Below, piece by piece: positions 53,749 through 54,707 of a stretch of 54,707 nucleotides of DNA (positions are counted from its first letter, which is position 1; every line of letters starts with the position of its first letter). The DNA lies in NCBI GenBank assembly GCA_021108035.1, contig JAIORQ010000048.1:1-54707 (forward strand). The letters are read 5' to 3'. A program made the translations under genes and the position numbers. This DNA comes from Bacteroidales bacterium (GTDB lineage Bacteria; Bacteroidota; Bacteroidia; Bacteroidales; JAADGE01). The notes beneath the pieces were generated by a model, which had not been told where the DNA came from, did not search any database, and saw only the letters and a list, made by a program, of their open reading frames with translations.

Positions 53749-54707
53749 ATGAAAAAAGTATTGATTCTCGGAGCCGGCTTAATGACTAAAACAATGGCAA
53801 ATTACTTGATGGATAAATGCAATTATGAAGTAATTATTGCATCGCGAACAGTATCAAAAGCTGAAAAAATAGTTGAGGGGAAACCCTTGGGGAAAGCAGT
53901 CAGTTGGACTATTGACCAAGTTGATAAGTTGGAAGAAATGGTAAAAGAAGTAGATTTGGCAGCTTGCATGATACCGCAAACTGCACACGATCTTGTTGCA
54001 AGTGTTTGCTTAAAGCATAATACACACATGCTGCAAACAGATTATTTAACCCCGTACATTATTTCTGTTGATGAGGAAGCACGTAAGAAAGGTATTGTAA
54101 TTATGAACGAAATAGGTGAAGACCCCGGTTTAGACCATATGGGTGCAATGGAAACTATTGATGAAATCAGGGCAGAAGGCGGCAGAATAACCGGCTTGGC
54201 TTCGTATGGAGCAGGATTACCCTCTTTCGAACACAATCGTAATCCCATGGGCTATAAATTTTCTTGGAGCCCGTATGGTTTAATGATTTCGGCCAAAGCA
54301 ACAGCAGGTTATATAAAAGACGGGGTAAAAATAGACGTTCCGTCAATATTTGAACATCACCGTATTGTTGATGTTGAAGGTATCGGAGCTTTTGAGACAT
54401 ATCCGAATCGCGACTGCGAAAGATATGTTGAGCATTTTGGTTTAGATAAAAATGTTTCATTGTACAGGGGACTTTTACGATTTGTGGGTTATTGCAATAC
54501 AATGAATTCTTTAAAGAAAATAGGAATTTTTAATACCGAAGAAGATGAAAAAAACTTCGAGGGAATGACATATGCACAAATGATGGCATCATTAATAAAT
54601 GCAAATTCTCCGGTTGATATAAAAAAGAAAGTAAGTGAGTATTTAAATATTGCTGAAAAAGATGATATTATGGAGCGATTAGAATGGCTCGGATTATTTG
54701 AGGAAAA
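53749..54707 (+). CDS. Saccharopine dehydrogenase-like protein (3' end outside the window)
   Basis: The first 319 residues are in the window and the gene runs on beyond its right edge. The N-terminus has a dinucleotide-binding motif VLILGAGLMTKTMANYL (residues 4-20). A second motif block follows: AACMIPQTAHDLVASVCLKH, LQTDYLTPYIISVDEEARKK, IVIMNEIGEDPGLDHMGAME and FSWSPYGLM. The pattern fits saccharopine dehydrogenase (L-glutamate-forming) of the lysine alpha-aminoadipate degradation or related reductases: it uses a pyridine nucleotide to split or form saccharopine. No partner lysine gene is visible. It has a strong Shine-Dalgarno sequence. Confidence 0.88.
   Translation, partial: MKKVLILGAGLMTKTMANYLMDKCNYEVIIASRTVSKAEKIVEGKPLGKAVSWTIDQVDKLEEMVKEVDLAACMIPQTAHDLVASVCLKHNTHMLQTDYLTPYIISVDEEARKKGIVIMNEIGEDPGLDHMGAMETIDEIRAEGGRITGLASYGAGLPSFEHNRNPMGYKFSWSPYGLMISAKATAGYIKDGVKIDVPSIFEHHRIVDVEGIGAFETYPNRDCERYVEHFGLDKNVSLYRGLLRFVGYCNTMNSLKKIGIFNTEEDEKNFEGMTYAQMMASLINANSPVDIKKKVSEYLNIAEKDDIMERLEWLGLFEE

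Overview
The window reads as chromosomal DNA of an AT-rich Bacteroidota bacterium, most likely in or near Bacteroidales/Marinilabiliales. The grounds are type IX secretion (T9SS) C-terminal sorting domains, a GSCFA protein, several promoters matching the phylum consensus TTTG-N19-TAnnTTTG, a sigma-54 regulator/lptE/TPR/secG gene run, kdsB (so LPS and an outer membrane), Omp85 and OmpA proteins, and many short lipoproteins. I see no rRNA, tRNA, CRISPR array or prophage. Taxonomy is inferred from gene content only.

Region 1 (1-7 kb) is accessory. It holds the 3' end of a group II intron, two copies of a ~275-bp ORF-less group II intron-like element (one split by a complete 1611-bp IS with a 9-bp target duplication and a frameshifted DDE transposase), unrecognised small genes, hairpins, and two lipoprotein genes bracketed by an inverted pair of 57-bp repeats.

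Region 2 (6.8-23 kb) is metabolic and sensory. It has a secreted S9 peptidase beside an MFSD1-like transporter, a PAS histidine kinase/response regulator/GRAM operon, a ferredoxin-nitroreductase, a second (lipoprotein) S9 peptidase, an arsR-arsM arsenic pair with two matching operators, an Asp/Glu racemase-family protein, a GH13 lipoprotein, a palindromic MITE-like element and rubrerythrin.

Region 3 (23.6-37.5 kb) has an RluA-type pseudouridine synthase, a FeeM-like acyltransferase with a decayed paralogue fragment, an orphan membrane histidine kinase, GSCFA, a minimal T9SS-tail protein and kdsB. It continues with the cell-envelope run sigma-54 regulator, lptE, a Lys/Glu-expanded TPR protein and secG, then a diacylglycerol-kinase-family gene, a YafQ-like toxin-antitoxin pair and an LtaS-like membrane phosphotransferase.

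Region 4 (37.8-44.4 kb) has a DUF485-ActP acetate-symporter pair, an SUMF1-domain protein, a porin-like protein, a second palindromic element, and groL with no groES beside it.

Region 5 (44.4-54.7 kb) has an ECF sigma operon (sigma factor, probable membrane anti-sigma, a barrel protein, a T9SS-tailed CnaB-like protein, an OmpA protein, a DUF3108 protein), a lipocalin-like lipoprotein, a coiled-coil protein, a VapBC pair, an Omp85 protein whose signal peptide crosses a T10 tract that puts the start out of frame, and the start of a saccharopine dehydrogenase that leaves the window.

The best leads are the small non-autonomous intron-like element, the T10 tract in the Omp85 gene, the 57-bp inverted repeats around the lipoprotein pair, the two MITE-like palindromes, and the 213-bp in-frame repeats of the TPR protein. 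I found no clearly new multi-gene system.
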